Source of the DNA: Nitratireductor sp. B36
GTDB lineage: Bacteria > Pseudomonadota > Alphaproteobacteria > Rhizobiales > Rhizobiaceae
Reading direction: 5' to 3'
NCBI RefSeq assembly: GCF_020833685.1
Contig: NZ_JACKZY010000001.1
Coordinates: 186,001 to 250,000 of the forward strand
DNA: 64,000 nucleotides
Part shown: positions 35,898-44,694 of the stretch, in pieces
Position numbering within the stretch: the stretch's first letter is position 1
Layout of the letters: the number at the start of each line of letters is the position of its first letter
Program-made: the position numbers and the translations under genes
The notes under the pieces: model-generated
Seen by the model: only the letters and a program-made list of their open reading frames with translations
The model's database searches: none
What the model was told of the DNA's origin: nothing

Positions 35898-35926
35898 GCC
35901 CTCCGGCGGGGCTCACACCGGAGGGC
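35898..35926. other. Stem-loop between MFS and FAD-reductase genes
   Basis: GCCCTCCGG (35898-35906) and CCGGAGGGC (35918-35926) form a perfect 9-bp stem with an 11-base loop, about 20 bases after the MFS stop codon. There is no U-tract on the minus strand, so it is not a clear terminator and may modulate read-through. Confidence 0.4.
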
Positions 35927-35945
35927 AGCGCTGCAACAACCCTGC

Positions 35946-37598
35946 TTAGAACAGGGCCGCGGTCTTCTGCAGCGTGATCCAGACACCCCACAAAATGGGA
36001 ATGCCGACGACGGCCCAGGCGGCCAGCGCCTTGCCATCGAAACCGCCCTTGCCGATGCCGAAAGAGCCGGTGGGGCCGGCATCGGCCGCGGCAGACTTTG
36101 CCTGAAGCCTGGCGACCTCTTCTTCCGACATGTACCACTTCTCCGAAAGCGGCTTGACCAGCATGTTGCAGACCAGACCGAGAAGCAGCATGCCGGCAAG
36201 GATATACATGGTGAAGTCATAGACCTGTTCACGCGGGATGCCGGCATTGAGCTGGGCCTCGCGAATGTAATTCACCACCACCGGGCCAATGATGCCGGCC
36301 GTCGCCCACGCCGTCAGAAGACGACCGTGAATGGCGCCGACGAACTGGGTGCCGAATATGTCGGCCAGATAGGCCGGCACCGTGGCGAAGCCACCGCCAT
36401 ACATGGACAGAATGATCCCGAACATCAGAACGAAGAGCACCTGGCTGCCCATATGGGCTGCAGAAGGGGCCAGCGCATAAAGCACGATGCCAATCAGAAA
36501 GAAGGCGTAATAGGTGTTCTTGCGGCCGATCTTGTCCGACAGCGAGGCCCAGAAGAAGCGTCCACCGATGTTGAACAGTGAAAGAAGACCGGCAAAGCCC
36601 GCGGCAATTGCGGCAATGGCAGACTTCTGTGACGCATCCAGCTCGTTGAATGTCAGCTCCGGCATGCCGAGCAGACGCCCGCCAAAAATCTCCTGAAGCA
36701 TGGGCGAGGCCATACCGATCACGCCGATGCCTGCCGACACATTGAGTGTAAGCACGGCCCAGATCAGCCAGAACTGCTTGGTTTTGTGGGCATCGCGCAG
36801 ATGGACGTGCCGCGATGTGATCATCGATTTTGCGCTCTTTTCCGGCGGTGTCCAACCCTCCGGGCGCCAGCCCGCAGGCGGAATGCGATAGCCGAACGCG
36901 CCCCCCATCATGAAGACGAAATAGATGGCTGCCATGATCAGGAAGGTCTGCCAGACACCTACCGAATGGGCGGTCTTGAACGTGTTCATGAGCATGTCGG
37001 CCAGGGGCGCGCCGATCATGGCGCCACCGCCAAAGCCCATGATTGCCATGCCTGTCGCCATGCCGCGCCGGTCCGGAAACCATTTGATCAGGGTCGAGAC
37101 CGGCGAGATATAGCCAAGCCCAAGGCCGATGCCGCCGATCACGCCGGCGCCCAGCCACATCAGCCAGAGCTGGTGAAACATCACGCCGATGGCGGCCACG
37201 GCGATGCCGCCGCACCAGCAGAAGGCTGCAACCACGCCCGCCTTGCGCGGGCCCGCTCGTTCGAGCCAGCCGCCCCAGATCGCCGCGGCAGACCCGAGCA
37301 GAACGAAAAACAGCGTGTAGATCCAGCCCAGATCCGAAACGCGCCAGTCACAACTCGTCGTGAACAGTGCGCTGACAAGGGTCATGTCCTCGCACACCAC
37401 ACGCTCAGAAATGCCGATGGCCTGCGTCAGCGGAAGCCAGAACACGCTGAAACCATAGGCCATGCCGATGCACAGATGAATCGCGAGAGCAGCCGGTGGC
37501 ACCAGCCATCGGTTGAAGCCCGGCTGGGCGATGATCCGCTCCCTGTCGAGAATGCCGCCTTCGGGGGCGCCGGATAATGTTTCACTTGCTGCGGACAT
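35946..37598 (-). CDS. OFA-family MFS carrier fused to a small-subunit-like C-terminal helix
   Basis: A 550-residue MFS protein of the oxalate/formate antiporter (OFA) family with about twelve helices. NRWLVPPAALAIHLCIGMAYGFSVFW, GLGLGYISPVSTLIKWFPDRRGMATGMAIMGFGGGA and AYLADIFGTQFVGAIHGRLLTAWATAGIIGP are typical. After a polar linker the protein ends with AAWAVVGIPILWGVWITLQK, like the separately encoded small subunit of some OFA carriers. Substrate probably a small mono- or dicarboxylate. GGAGGAGGAG precedes the ATG. It is expressed from a sigma-54 promoter about 145 bp upstream. Confidence 0.9.
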   Translation of the reverse strand: MSAASETLSGAPEGGILDRERIIAQPGFNRWLVPPAALAIHLCIGMAYGFSVFWLPLTQAIGISERVVCEDMTLVSALFTTSCDWRVSDLGWIYTLFFVLLGSAAAIWGGWLERAGPRKAGVVAAFCWCGGIAVAAIGVMFHQLWLMWLGAGVIGGIGLGLGYISPVSTLIKWFPDRRGMATGMAIMGFGGGAMIGAPLADMLMNTFKTAHSVGVWQTFLIMAAIYFVFMMGGAFGYRIPPAGWRPEGWTPPEKSAKSMITSRHVHLRDAHKTKQFWLIWAVLTLNVSAGIGVIGMASPMLQEIFGGRLLGMPELTFNELDASQKSAIAAIAAGFAGLLSLFNIGGRFFWASLSDKIGRKNTYYAFFLIGIVLYALAPSAAHMGSQVLFVLMFGIILSMYGGGFATVPAYLADIFGTQFVGAIHGRLLTAWATAGIIGPVVVNYIREAQLNAGIPREQVYDFTMYILAGMLLLGLVCNMLVKPLSEKWYMSEEEVARLQAKSAAADAGPTGSFGIGKGGFDGKALAAWAVVGIPILWGVWITLQKTAALF

Positions 37599-37613
37599 AA
37601 GTCTCCTCCTCCC

Positions 37614-37714
37614 GCCGGGTTACCCGGCAGCCGTCCTGCTGGTTAAACATGTGATGATCCCGATTGATGCGGCCTGCCGCCCTCCGCAACAGGCGCGCCC
37701 GGGTCGGGACCCGG
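37614..37714 (-). other. Structured 5' leader of the MFS gene
   Basis: Two strong inverted repeats lie in the predicted leader: GCCGGG-TTA-CCCGGC (37614-37628), ending next to the GGGAGGAGGAG ribosome binding site, and CCGGGTC-GG-GACCCGG (37699-37714). Neither has a U-tract. They could stabilise the mRNA or affect translation. Confidence 0.45.
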
Positions 37715-37752
37715 ATGTCGATAGCGTCCTCCTCTTACCTCGACGTGAGATA

Positions 37753-37768
37753 AGCAACGCTCGTGCCA
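37753..37768 (-). promoter_or_regulatory. Sigma-54 (RpoN) -24/-12 promoter of the MFS gene
   Basis: The minus strand reads TGGCACGAGCGTTGCT, an exact match to TGGCAC-N5-TTGCW. GG at 37767-37766 and GC at 37755-37754 have the required spacing. Transcription should start near 37742, about 145 bases upstream of the MFS start codon. Confidence 0.9.
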
Positions 37769-37821
37769 GCAAGCACGCGTCAATGATTTCATGGACTTAT
37801 CGGATGCGCGATCGCCGCAAT

Positions 37822-37856
37822 GGACAATTTGTCCAAATCATCAGGACAAATTGTCC
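37822..37856. promoter_or_regulatory. Twin enhancer (UAS) palindromes for the NtrC-type regulator
   Basis: GGACAATTTGTCC (37822-37834) and GGACAAATTGTCC (37844-37856) are near-perfect palindromes with centres 22 bp apart, two helical turns. They lie about 86 and 108 bp upstream of the predicted start of the sigma-54 promoter and 8 bp after the kinase stop codon, a classic enhancer position. Confidence 0.85.
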
Positions 37857-37863
37857 GGCGCGA

Positions 37864-39882
37864 TCACCGGGCTTCGGGCAGCCAGATCGTGAAGCAGGTT
37901 CCCTTGCCGGGTCGGCTTTCCACCGAGATTTTGCCGCCCTGGCGGCTTACCAGCGTCTGGCTGATCGACAGGCCAAGACCGGTTCCTTCGCGCCGCTTTG
38001 TGGTGAAGAACGGATCAAAGATCTTCTCCAGCATTTCGGGCGTCATGCCGACGCCGGTGTCGGTGACCTCGATGGCGAGTCCCTGCCCGGCCTCCATATC
38101 CTCATCACGGGTGATGATTGAAAGCGTCCCTCCGTCGGGCATGGCGTGAATGGCGTTCACGATCAGGTTCACGAGCACCTGCTGAAGTTCCGTGCGGTTC
38201 ATCAATACGAGCCGGGTGGCCAGATGGTGCTGGTTAACGGTGATTTCCGCCTTGTTAAGCAGGTGTTGAACGAGGGGCAGCGTATCCGCGATCACGTCTT
38301 TAGCGGCGTGCCGTTCCAGAAAACCTGCATATTCCTCCGGCTTTGCGAACTGGAGCAGCTTGGTTACGATCTGGCTGATGCGGTGCACCTGCTCGTCTAG
38401 GAGGCGGAATTCGGTTTGCGCCTCGTCGGCTCGCTCACCCATCACCTGACGCACCACTTCAAGGTTGCCCTGTATCACCGCAATCGGATTGTTGATTTCA
38501 TGCGCGACGCCGGCGGTGATCTCGCCAATGGCCGCGAGTTTTTCCGACATGATGAGCTGCCGGGTTGTGGCCTCCAGCTGCCGGTTTGCGAGGCGCAGTT
38601 CGCGTGTGCGCTCCTCGACGCGCGCGTTCAACTCCTCGTTCCAGGCGCGCAACTGCCTGTCACGCTCCTGCAATTGCTCCAGAAGCAAATCGAGATGCTG
38701 CGCCACCCGGCCGATTTCATCATCGACGCCGCGAATGCCCGTGCGCGCGCCCAGATCCCCGCCCTCCACCTCGGAGATCGTGCCCGCCATGCGCTCCAGC
38801 GGCTTGAAGATCGAGCGCGCCCAGCGCAGGAACAATGGAACGCTCAGCGCCGTGATCGCCAGAAACGCGGCAGCGATGGTCAGGAGCGTCGTGTATTTGG
38901 CTTGTGTGAAGGGCGCTTCCAGAAAACCGACATAAAGCATGCCAACCCGCTTGCCGAAACTGTCGGTGATCGGCTCATAAGCGGAGATATACCAGTCATT
39001 GACAACGAAGGCGCTGTCGAGCCAGACGCGCCCCTCGCCAAGCACCGCTGAGCGCACAATGCTCGAAACGCGTGTACCCAGCGCCCTGCGCCCCTCGAAG
39101 AGCCGGACATTGGTGCTGATGCGGACATCGTCGAGGAAGAGTGTCGCGGTTCCCTGGCTACCCTCCGGCAGGCTCGCCTCGCGATAGACGAGATCGTTGA
39201 TCGTGTCGATGAACTCGAGGTTCCGGTTGAGGAGGTTGCCGCCAACAAGGGCGGCGGGGCGTTCTCCGGGAAGGCGAACCGGCGTTGCGGAGTGAACCAC
39301 CATGCCGCGCGTTTCCGCAGCCCGGTCTGTCGGCACGGCGTTTGCCGTGGGCACCAGTTCCAGCCGGGCGCGCGTGGCAAGGGCCGGCGCGATCGCGGCC
39401 AGTTCTTCCCCGGAGAAAATGTCGATCCCGGTGGAAGCCTCCCCTTCAAGGGCCTTTCCGATGATCGGCCAGTCCGAGCGCGGTTCGTTTGCAAGTCTTG
39501 GAGCGGATGTGACAACCTTCCCGTCTGCCGGTATGAGATACAAAAAATCGAGATCGAGCGCGCTGCGGTGCTCTTCGAGGAGCGCTTCCAGTCCGTCGCC
39601 ACCGTCTTCCACGATATCGCGAAACCGCGCTGAGTCTCCCAGCGCCGTGATCCGCTCTCTCGTGTTTTCCAGAAGCCGCGCGAAATATTGATGCGCGATG
39701 GTCAGATCGCCATTGACCTTGGAGATCAGCGCGGCATCGAACTTCGCATTCCACCGATAGACTGCCATGCCCAGAAGCAAAGGCAGGATCACAAGTGTCG
39801 GCAAAAGCGCGATCACGAGGAGGCGAAAGCGGACCGAACGTCCCTGCCCTCCGCGCCGGGCCGGTTCTAATCGGTCAGACAT
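37864..39882 (-). CDS. Sensor histidine kinase with Cache domain
   Basis: A 672-residue inner-membrane kinase. TM1 is at about 19-41, a periplasmic Cache-type sensor at 45-325 (ATLFLDDVRISTNVR, GRVWLDSAFVVNDWYISAYEPI, of the Cache_3-Cache_2 kind), TM2 at 331-353, HAMP at 354-405, a coiled coil at 405-445, and the kinase core with His461 in AGVAHEINNPIAVIQ and ATP-site motifs NLIVNAIHAM, DTGVGM and GTGLGLSIS. The ATG at 39882 overlaps the regulator stop by 8 bases. The layout resembles DctB-like kinases that sense carboxylates, matching a carrier under its control. Confidence 0.92.
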   Translation of the reverse strand: MSDRLEPARRGGQGRSVRFRLLVIALLPTLVILPLLLGMAVYRWNAKFDAALISKVNGDLTIAHQYFARLLENTRERITALGDSARFRDIVEDGGDGLEALLEEHRSALDLDFLYLIPADGKVVTSAPRLANEPRSDWPIIGKALEGEASTGIDIFSGEELAAIAPALATRARLELVPTANAVPTDRAAETRGMVVHSATPVRLPGERPAALVGGNLLNRNLEFIDTINDLVYREASLPEGSQGTATLFLDDVRISTNVRLFEGRRALGTRVSSIVRSAVLGEGRVWLDSAFVVNDWYISAYEPITDSFGKRVGMLYVGFLEAPFTQAKYTTLLTIAAAFLAITALSVPLFLRWARSIFKPLERMAGTISEVEGGDLGARTGIRGVDDEIGRVAQHLDLLLEQLQERDRQLRAWNEELNARVEERTRELRLANRQLEATTRQLIMSEKLAAIGEITAGVAHEINNPIAVIQGNLEVVRQVMGERADEAQTEFRLLDEQVHRISQIVTKLLQFAKPEEYAGFLERHAAKDVIADTLPLVQHLLNKAEITVNQHHLATRLVLMNRTELQQVLVNLIVNAIHAMPDGGTLSIITRDEDMEAGQGLAIEVTDTGVGMTPEMLEKIFDPFFTTKRREGTGLGLSISQTLVSRQGGKISVESRPGKGTCFTIWLPEAR

Positions 39883-41275
39883 TCCAGGCCGCGCACTTGC
39901 GGTCGATTGTCTTGCGGGAAATGCCAAGTTCGCGCGCTGCCGCTTCTCGGTCACCGCCCAGCCTGTTCAGCACCGCCAGGATATGGCGACGCTCGATCTC
40001 GGCAAGGCTTTCTCCGCCCTCGGCGCTTTCAGGCCTGGCGCGCGCGCCTCCACCGAAATCGTCGGGGAAACGGCCGAGGATCAGCGTGCGCTCGACAAGA
40101 TTGCGCAATTCGCGCACATTGCCCGGCCAAGCATAGGCCGCAAGAGCCGCCCGCGCCTGTGCCCCGATGGGCACTTTGGGCATTCCAAGCTGTTGCGAAA
40201 GCTTGGCCATGAAGAGAGCGGCAAGTTCCTGCACATCCTCACCGCGATCCCTGAGCGGCGGCAGATGGATCTGCATCACATTGATCCGAAAGAAAAGATC
40301 GGCGCGAAACTGGCCAGCCTCCACGAGATTTTCGAGTTCGGCATTCGTTGCAAAGACAAAACGCAGATCGACGGGAATTTCGCGTTCCGACCCCACGGGT
40401 CGGATACGCCGGTCCTCCAGCACGCGCAGCAGTTTGCTCTGCGTGGCAAGCGGCAACTCGCCGATCTCGTCGAGAAACAGGGTTCCCCCCTGCGCATGCA
40501 TGAAAAGCCCTTCGCGCGCCGTCTCCGCCCCGGTGAACGCGCCCTTAAGATGGCCAAACAATTCCGTCTCGATCATGTCGGGCGGAATGGCCGCGCAATT
40601 GACCGGCACGAAGGGCTTGTCGGCCCGTTCCGACAAGGAATGGAGAGAACGCGCCGCAACCTCCTTGCCCGTGCCGGACTGGCCCGTCAAAAGGACCGAG
40701 GTCGGAAGCGGCGCAACGCGCGCAATCGTGTCGCGCACATCGCTGATGGCTCTTGAGCCACCGATCAGCTTGTCGCGCAGCAGAACGTGGTCGGAGGTCG
40801 ATTTCAGCTCATAGCGCAGCACATAGTTTTCGCGCTGGAGCCGCATCTGGTCGAGGCAGCGCGCCACCGCGTTCAAAAGCTGGTTGGAGCGGAAGGGCTT
40901 CAGGATGAAATCCACCGCACCGGCACGCAGTGCCTGTATGGCGGTCTCCAGATCCGCATAGGCCGTCATCAGAATGGCGTTGGAGAAAAAGCCGATGGCG
41001 CGCTGCTCTGCGAGCCAATCCACGCCATTCTTGCCCGGCATGATGTTGTCGAGGATCACCACGTCATAATGGTTCGCATCGAGCTTGCGCGATGCCTCTT
41101 CGGTGTCAGCGGCCTCGTCAAGCCGCATGCAGCGTGGGCCAAGCGTGCGTGAAAGAAAATTTCTCATGCCCGGCTCATCGTCGATGACGAGGATGGAGGC
41201 CTGCGCCAGCCATGGGCCGAATTCCGGATCCGCCGCCATGTTGCGCGGTGCTCTTGCCGCCTGTCCGCTCGCCAT
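39875..41275 (-). CDS. NtrC-family sigma-54-dependent response regulator
   Basis: A 466-residue regulator with a receiver domain (phosphoacceptor Asp76 in VVILDNIMPG, Lys in ILKPF), AAA+ domain (Walker A GQSGTGKE at 198-205, GAFTGA at 245-250, which contacts sigma-54, and GGTLFLDEIGELP) and a C-terminal Fis-type helix-turn-helix (REAAARELGISRKTIDRK). It is co-transcribed with the kinase. It likely binds the GGACAAwTTGTCC palindromes to switch on the MFS promoter. Two ATGs (41275 or 12 codons on) are possible starts. Confidence 0.94.
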   Translation of the reverse strand: MASGQAARAPRNMAADPEFGPWLAQASILVIDDEPGMRNFLSRTLGPRCMRLDEAADTEEASRKLDANHYDVVILDNIMPGKNGVDWLAEQRAIGFFSNAILMTAYADLETAIQALRAGAVDFILKPFRSNQLLNAVARCLDQMRLQRENYVLRYELKSTSDHVLLRDKLIGGSRAISDVRDTIARVAPLPTSVLLTGQSGTGKEVAARSLHSLSERADKPFVPVNCAAIPPDMIETELFGHLKGAFTGAETAREGLFMHAQGGTLFLDEIGELPLATQSKLLRVLEDRRIRPVGSEREIPVDLRFVFATNAELENLVEAGQFRADLFFRINVMQIHLPPLRDRGEDVQELAALFMAKLSQQLGMPKVPIGAQARAALAAYAWPGNVRELRNLVERTLILGRFPDDFGGGARARPESAEGGESLAEIERRHILAVLNRLGGDREAAARELGISRKTIDRKCAAWNV

Positions 41276-41360
41276 ATCCTGCCTGTCCCCCTCCCCAAAT
41301 CCCCTCGAATGTGAGCTGCATGATTAGCCAAGCTTTCGTGGAAATCAAACAGAGGTTGCC

Positions 41361-42443
41361 TTACTCCGGGCCAGCCGCCTGAAAGGATTTGCGCCACTGG
41401 TCCAGAAACGCCTTGCGCTTGGCCTGGTCGAGCCCCACCAACAGAGCCGGCGAAAGCGCGATGGGCCTGAAAGCCGCCTCTTCCGCCGATGGGCCGGCGC
41501 CTGTGTCGAGGCTGTTGAGCATTTCCGGACCGTTGAGCGATGAGAGGAGACGCGAAGGCCCCGACAGAAGGCGCTGCCCGGTATCTGTCAGCGCGAGCGC
41601 GATCAGCGCATTGGCGGCGCGCTTGTTGCGGGCGTGGCGCGAAACGAGGGCTGCGCGCGACAATGCCAACGTGTAATCGGAGGGAAAGATGATGCCGATG
41701 CGCGGGTCCTCCTCCTGCCGTGCAAGCGCATAGGATCCCAGAACATTGTACCCAAGCACGAGCCTGCCGGTGCGCACACCATCGATCACGTCTGAACTGC
41801 AGCAAAAGAGTTGCGCGCGGTTCTGACCGAGGCTCTCCAGCAGCCGCCCCCATGTGGAGGCCTGCGAGGCGTCCTCGAATGCGAAGATATAACCGACACC
41901 GGAACTCTCAATGTCATAGGTGCCGATGCGGCCGCGAAAACGCTCGGTCTGGCGCAGGAGATCGACCAGTTCGAAGCGGTTGCGCGGAACTTCATCCTGC
42001 CCCAGACCTTCCCGGTCATAGACGATGACGGCCGGCTCGTAGGTCAGGCCAACGAGTTCATTGCGCCACGAAGCCCAATCCGGCAGATCGGGCGGCAGGC
42101 TGAAGCGGAACGGCTCCGAGCATCCGTCATTGACAAGCCGCACCTGTTCGGGAATGGCCGACGAAATGACGGTGTCAGCGAAAAACTCTCCCTTTTCACA
42201 GGCATCGGCGACGGCGGCGTAAAGATCCAGACTGGTCATTTGCCGATAGATGACCGCGGTGGAAGGGTTGGCGCGCTGGAACTCGTGAATCAGCGGTTCT
42301 ATGAAAACAAGATCGGTGACGCTCCCGATGACAAGCGTCTCGATTTCCTCGCCGGGCGCATCGAAACGCGTGTCTTCCGCCCTGACCGATAGCGGCACAA
42401 TCCATGCTGCCAATAGACACAGCCCGAGTATCAGGTGTCTCAT
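41361..42443 (-). CDS. Periplasmic substrate-binding protein co-encoded with TctDE (PgtC-like)
   Basis: A 360-residue secreted protein with signal peptide MRHLILGLCLLAAWIVPLSV and cleavage near VRA|EDT. It has the fold of iron/phosphate-type binding proteins (IGSVTDLVFIEPLIHEFQRANP, GLTYEPAVIVYDREGL, GTYDIESSGVGYIFAFEDAS, GIIFPSDYTLALSR) and resembles PgtC, a component of the phosphoglycerate transport regulation system. It overlaps the kinase stop by 4 bases (ATGA) and has no permease partners, so I infer an accessory ligand-sensing role for the TctE kinase. Confidence 0.85.
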   Translation of the reverse strand: MRHLILGLCLLAAWIVPLSVRAEDTRFDAPGEEIETLVIGSVTDLVFIEPLIHEFQRANPSTAVIYRQMTSLDLYAAVADACEKGEFFADTVISSAIPEQVRLVNDGCSEPFRFSLPPDLPDWASWRNELVGLTYEPAVIVYDREGLGQDEVPRNRFELVDLLRQTERFRGRIGTYDIESSGVGYIFAFEDASQASTWGRLLESLGQNRAQLFCCSSDVIDGVRTGRLVLGYNVLGSYALARQEEDPRIGIIFPSDYTLALSRAALVSRHARNKRAANALIALALTDTGQRLLSGPSRLLSSLNGPEMLNSLDTGAGPSAEEAAFRPIALSPALLVGLDQAKRKAFLDQWRKSFQAAGPE

Positions 42444-43849
42444 GATGCTTTCGTTCCTTCCCGGGCGAGCGGCAGGTCAAGGCTGATCGTGAAGCCTCGC
42501 GCCTGGCGATCCAGCCTGATGCGGCCATGGTGAAATTCGGCAACCTCCCGCACGATGGCGAGCCCCAATCCGGCGCTTTCGGGCTTGTTGGGATTGATTG
42601 CAAAGCGATGGCCGATTTCGGTGCTATCGCTGACGGGCAGGCCCTCGCCCTGATCGGTGACGGCAATGGATGCCTGGTTCTCGTTCACAGAAACCGTGAG
42701 ATCAATGGGTGGCTTTCCATGCGCCTGCGCATTGTTCAACAGGTTCTTGACTGCTTCACGCAAGCTGAATGCGTCACCACGAACCATGACGGGCTCTTCA
42801 GGGAGATCGAGCCTGATGCGCAATTTGCGCCCGCCTGCCAGTTGAACGAAATCGCGCTCAGCGCCAACGGCGATACGGCGCAGGTCCAGCGGCTCAAGCG
42901 GGGCAGTATCGGCGCGATGCGTCACGAGCGCGTGGCTCAGAAGCTGGTCCGTAAGACGGTTCAGGCCGATCGCGCGGCTGCGGATGCGGCGGTGCAGGGC
43001 CTTCAGTCGTTGCGGATCATCCTCATCCAGCGCGAGTTCGCTATGCGCTCTCAACGCGGTAATGGACGTTCGTATCTGGTGAGCGGAGTCTGCAACGTAG
43101 TCCTGCATCGCACGCACACGGCGGTCGAGCCTGCCCATAAACCGGTTGATCGCGGCCACGAGCGCAGAAACCTCGTCGGGTGCGTGCATGGAAAAGGGCG
43201 AGAGGTCGAGCGGATCACGCTCGAGGATCGCTGTTTGAATACGCTCGAGCGGGCGCATGGCATAGCGCATTGCAAGCAGCGCCAGGATCAGGATCGCCAG
43301 CCCCGCACCGGCGATGACGGCGACGGCCTGTGTGACCATGCTGCGCGCCAGTTGCTCGCGGCTGCCTGTCGTGTGCGCCACAATGATATGGATGTCGCCG
43401 CTCACCGCCCTTTCAGCCAGTCGGCGCAGCATGACGAGCGCGCGCACCCGCTCACCCCCAAACTGAGTTTCGTATGCATAGCCTCCTTCCGGGATAGTGG
43501 CAGCTTCGGGCGAAGGGAAATCCTCGTAGCCGGTGAGTGTGGTGCCATCAGGCTGCGTCACGCGGTAGAATACGCGCTCATCCTTGGCGAGCGAGAGGAG
43601 TTCGAAAGCAGACACGGGTATGTCGACGCGCACCTCGCCTTCGACAACGAAAATGCGCTCAGCAATCTGCAGGGCGGCTCCCTGCAGGAGCCGGTCAAAT
43701 GCCTCATTGGCTGCCTGCCGGCCATAGCCGTAGGCCGCCCAGATCGTGGCCGCTACCGCCAGTGTCAGCACCAGCGTGAGCGAGATCGTCAAACGATAGA
43801 CGATTGAAAGGGTGCGGCCGGGCAAGGCCTGACGTACAGGGAGCCCCAT
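42440..43849 (-). CDS. tctE: Sensor histidine kinase, TctE type
   Basis: A 469-residue kinase with TM1 at about 19-40, a periplasmic sensor at 45-165, TM2 at about 173-195, HAMP (residues 196-250), the dimerisation His257 in DSAHQIRTSITALRAH and ATP-binding motifs NLLNNAQAHGK, DQGEGL and SAGLGLAIV. The start ATG overlaps the regulator stop (TGATG). It should phosphorylate TctD in response to tricarboxylates or related anions, possibly signalled by the co-encoded binding protein. Confidence 0.9.
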   Translation of the reverse strand: MGLPVRQALPGRTLSIVYRLTISLTLVLTLAVAATIWAAYGYGRQAANEAFDRLLQGAALQIAERIFVVEGEVRVDIPVSAFELLSLAKDERVFYRVTQPDGTTLTGYEDFPSPEAATIPEGGYAYETQFGGERVRALVMLRRLAERAVSGDIHIIVAHTTGSREQLARSMVTQAVAVIAGAGLAILILALLAMRYAMRPLERIQTAILERDPLDLSPFSMHAPDEVSALVAAINRFMGRLDRRVRAMQDYVADSAHQIRTSITALRAHSELALDEDDPQRLKALHRRIRSRAIGLNRLTDQLLSHALVTHRADTAPLEPLDLRRIAVGAERDFVQLAGGRKLRIRLDLPEEPVMVRGDAFSLREAVKNLLNNAQAHGKPPIDLTVSVNENQASIAVTDQGEGLPVSDSTEIGHRFAINPNKPESAGLGLAIVREVAEFHHGRIRLDRQARGFTISLDLPLAREGTKAS

Positions 43850-44526
43850 CACGTCCCCGGTTCCATCGAAACCGCTTGATAGCCAAGGCCGCGTAGTGTC
43901 CGGATCTCAAGGCCGGAGCCCTCGATCTTTCGCCTGAGGCGTCCGACATAGAGTTCCACCGCGTTCGGGTTGCGTTCCTCGTCGTGGCCGAACAGCCGTG
44001 TCAGAAGATCCTCCTTTTCGAGCACCCGGTCGCGATTCGTCAGAAAGATTTCCAGGAGGGTCTGCTCGCGCCGCGTCAGTTCGCATGGTTCCCCGTCGAT
44101 CAAAACCCGCCGGGCAGCCATATCAAAGGTCAGCTTACCGACCGACAATGTGCGGTCGGCATCACCGCTGCGCCGACGGACAATCGCACGAATGCGCGCT
44201 TCCAGTTCGCCCAGATCGAAAGGCTTGATCATATAGTCATCGGCGCCCAGATCGAGCGCATCGATCTTGTCGTTCACAGCCAGCCGTGCTGTCAAAACCA
44301 GCACCGGCACGCGGTTTCCGGCTGCACGAAGTTTCTTCAAGAACGCAATGCCCGACCCGTCCGGCAAGTTGATATCCAAAACGATCAGATCGTGCTGCGC
44401 CATGCCCACAAAGTGCTCGGCATCCTCCAGCGTTTCGGCGCGGTCGCTCACATGGCCGGCCTTTTCCAGCCGCCTTTCAATGGCTTCCGCGACGTCGCGC
44501 GTATCTTCAACGATCAGGAAATGCAT
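43849..44526 (-). CDS. tctD: Response regulator, OmpR family, TctD type
   Basis: A 225-residue regulator: receiver domain with acidic pair in IVEDTRD, phosphoacceptor Asp51 in LIVLDINLPDG, Thr and Lys in LTARL and MIKPFDLGE, then an OmpR-type winged helix ending VGRLRRKIEGSGLEIRTLRGLGYQ. The ATG at 44526 gives the family N-terminus MHFLIVED and has GGA upstream. It is divergent from tctCBA across 168 bp, so it probably activates that operon. Confidence 0.92.
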   Translation of the reverse strand: MHFLIVEDTRDVAEAIERRLEKAGHVSDRAETLEDAEHFVGMAQHDLIVLDINLPDGSGIAFLKKLRAAGNRVPVLVLTARLAVNDKIDALDLGADDYMIKPFDLGELEARIRAIVRRRSGDADRTLSVGKLTFDMAARRVLIDGEPCELTRREQTLLEIFLTNRDRVLEKEDLLTRLFGHDEERNPNAVELYVGRLRRKIEGSGLEIRTLRGLGYQAVSMEPGT

Positions 44527-44694
44527 TTTTTCCGGACAATGACAGCTTGTTGACAGGCTCACCCTATAGGCTCTCTTTCGTCATGAGAACAATCTCCTGA
44601 CAAACCGTTCCGTCCACTGGGAGGTCGGCGGTATCGAAAAGATCGAGACAGGTTGCGCCCTTTTGTGGCGGAATCGCTCAGGAGGAGAAAATCT

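Noticed and set aside
35898-35926. Intrinsic terminator after the MFS gene
   Set aside because: The stem is good but the minus strand shows A rather than U after it, so it was listed only as a stem-loop.
35773-36138. Upstream extension of the FAD reductase frame into the MFS gene
   Set aside because: The added residues are Arg/Gly/Ser-rich and are simply the MFS 3' end read in another frame.
44527-44694. Sigma-54 or strong sigma-70 promoter in the tctD-tctC divergent region
   Set aside because: Several TGACA words occur, but no -24/-12 pair or correctly spaced -10/-35 set was found.
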